DNA of 14,008 bases, taken from the NCBI GenBank assembly GCA_021737245.1, contig JAIPEI010000049.1, forward strand, positions 1 to 14,008, written 5' to 3'. A model generated the notes under the pieces. The model was given only the letters and a program-made list of their open reading frames with translations. It was not told where the DNA came from and ran no database searches. A program made the translations under genes and the position numbers. This DNA is from Deltaproteobacteria bacterium (GTDB lineage Bacteria; Desulfobacterota; DSM-4660; Desulfatiglandales; HGW-15). Of the stretch, positions 12,832 through 14,008 are shown piece by piece. Each line of letters begins with the position of its first letter. Position 1 is the first letter of the stretch.

Positions 12832-14008
12832 ATAACACGGACCAGCAGACACTTACGGGAATCCCGGTCTCATCGGGGATCGTCCTGGGCAAGGCCAGGG
12901 TGATCGACCGCTCCCGCGTGAAGATCCTCTACCAGTATTTGGTCAGCGACCGCCAGGTAAACCTCGAGGTGGAGCGCTTCAAGGAGGCCCTGGCCGCGGC
13001 CAAGGCCCACATCGCCACCCTGCGGGACCGCATGCCCGAGCCGCTCAAGGCCCATGGCTTCATCCTGGACACCCACCTGATGATCCTCGACGACAGCATG
13101 CTCAGCGACGCCACGGTCCGCACCATCCTGGACGAGAAGATCAACGCCGAGTGGGCCCTCAAGAAGTCCGTGCACGCGGTTCGCCAGCTCTTCGAGCAGA
13201 TCGAGGACGAGTACATCCGCGAGCGGATCAACGACGTGGAGAACGTGGCCCAGCGGGTTCTCAGAAACCTGGCCGGAAAGGAGCCCGCGAGCCTCTCGGA
13301 GATCGACGAGCGGGTCATTGTCGTGGCCCACGACCTCTCGCCTATGGATACGAGCGAGATGAACATCGCCAAGGTGATGGGCTTCATCACCGACGTAGGT
13401 GGGCGGACGTCCCACACGGCCATTATGGCCAAGGCCCTCAAGATTCCCGCGGTGGTGGGCCTGGAGTCCGCCACCCAGGTCATCCCCGACGGGACCCTGA
13501 TCATCGTGGACGGAAACACCGGCCAGGTCATCGTCAACCCGGATGACGAGACCATCATCGCTTGCCAGGAGAAGCAGCTCGAGCACGAAAAGCGCGAGTC
13601 AAACATCCTCCGGCAAAGCCACCTGCCCGCGGAGACCACGGACGGCCGCTGCACCACCATTCTGGCGAACATCGAGTTTCGCGAGGAGGTGGCCGTGGCC
13701 CGGGACCATGGAGCCGAAGGCATCGGCCTCTACCGGACCGAGTTCCTCTTCCTTCGGAGCAAAGACCTGCCCACCGAGCAGGAGATGTTCGAGGACTACA
13801 GGGAGGTGGTCGAGATCTTCGCTCCCATGCCCGTGACCATTCGCACCCTGGACCTGGGAGGGGACAAGTTCTCCTCGGTCCTTCCCCTGGACAAGGAGAT
13901 GAACCCCGCCCTGGGCCTTCGTGCGATCCGTTTCTGCCTGAAAGAGGAAAAGATCTTCCGCAGGCAGCTCCGGGCCATCCTGAGGGCGAGCGCCTTCGGG
14001 CACGTGCG
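12828..14008 (+). CDS. ptsI: PEP-protein phosphotransferase, Enzyme I of the PTS (3' end outside window)
   Basis: Enzyme I takes phosphate from phosphoenolpyruvate and gives it to HPr. The frame runs to the end of the window without a stop: 393 residues are present of about 580-590 expected. It begins LTGIPVSSGIVLGKARVID (9-27); an HPr-binding helical domain follows (about 40-150), then GGRTSHTAIMAKALKIPAVV (191-210) with the phosphorylated His196, and the start of the PEP-binding barrel: GIGLYRTEFLF (298-308) with Arg303, TIRTLDLGGDK (337-347) with Arg339, and NPALGLRAIRF (359-369). The C-terminal catalytic Cys region is outside. Its ATG overlaps the ptsH stop by 4 bp, so translation is coupled. 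No sugar permease gene is in the window, so the role could be regulatory. Confidence 0.97.
   Translation, partial: MNNTDQQTLTGIPVSSGIVLGKARVIDRSRVKILYQYLVSDRQVNLEVERFKEALAAAKAHIATLRDRMPEPLKAHGFILDTHLMILDDSMLSDATVRTILDEKINAEWALKKSVHAVRQLFEQIEDEYIRERINDVENVAQRVLRNLAGKEPASLSEIDERVIVVAHDLSPMDTSEMNIAKVMGFITDVGGRTSHTAIMAKALKIPAVVGLESATQVIPDGTLIIVDGNTGQVIVNPDDETIIACQEKQLEHEKRESNILRQSHLPAETTDGRCTTILANIEFREEVAVARDHGAEGIGLYRTEFLFLRSKDLPTEQEMFEDYREVVEIFAPMPVTIRTLDLGGDKFSSVLPLDKEMNPALGLRAIRFCLKEEKIFRRQLRAILRASAFGHV

Overview
The window is GC-rich bacterial chromosome made almost wholly of conserved housekeeping genes. The gene order ffh-rpsP-KH protein-rimM-trmD-second SPOUT methyltransferase-rplS-rnhB-yraN-rsmI, with an HPr/Enzyme I pair attached, and the amino-acid flavour of several proteins (Ffh, RsmI, HPr, nucleoside phosphorylase) suggest a member of the Desulfobacterota (former Deltaproteobacteria), perhaps near the Syntrophobacter-like lineages. 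That placement is an inference from remembered family patterns, not from a search. I see no rRNA, tRNA, CRISPR array, transposase, phage gene or toxin/defence gene.

Left part (1-5607). The 3' part of recN (plus strand, its start lies outside the window) converges on a minus-strand row. Read in the direction of transcription, the row is a nucleoside phosphorylase-like enzyme, NAD-dependent DNA ligase (ligA), acylphosphatase, and an uncharacterised envelope lipoprotein. The ends of recN and the lipoprotein gene overlap by 50 bp.

Middle (5608-6097). A 490-bp gene-free divergent region separates the minus-strand row from the ffh operon. It holds the only AT-rich patch I noticed in the window, a perfect TTGACA -35 box facing ffh, several inverted repeats, and, on the phosphorylase side, two mutually exclusive hairpins, the second followed by a short T run.

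Right part (6098-14008). A tightly packed plus-strand operon starts with ffh (SRP GTPase) and rpsP (bS16). It continues with khpA (KH RNA-binding protein), rimM (30S maturation), trmD (tRNA m1G37), a second knotted methyltransferase of the TM1570 type, rplS (bL19), rnhB (RNase HII), yraN (nuclease-fold UPF0102), rsmI (16S C1402 2'-O-methylation), then ptsH and ptsI (HPr and Enzyme I; ptsI runs off the window). Most genes overlap or are less than 60 bp apart. The exceptions are a 246-bp rpsP-khpA gap and a 98-bp rnhB-yraN gap. The operon combines protein targeting, ribosome assembly, RNA modification and a phosphotransfer relay. TTG starts are used for rimM, rnhB and yraN, and GTG for the phosphorylase.

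I did not find a convincing new biological system. The most useful follow-ups are the Asp-to-Glu change in the G4 motif of Ffh, the structured leaders and junctions, the unknown lipoprotein, and the orphan SPOUT methyltransferase.
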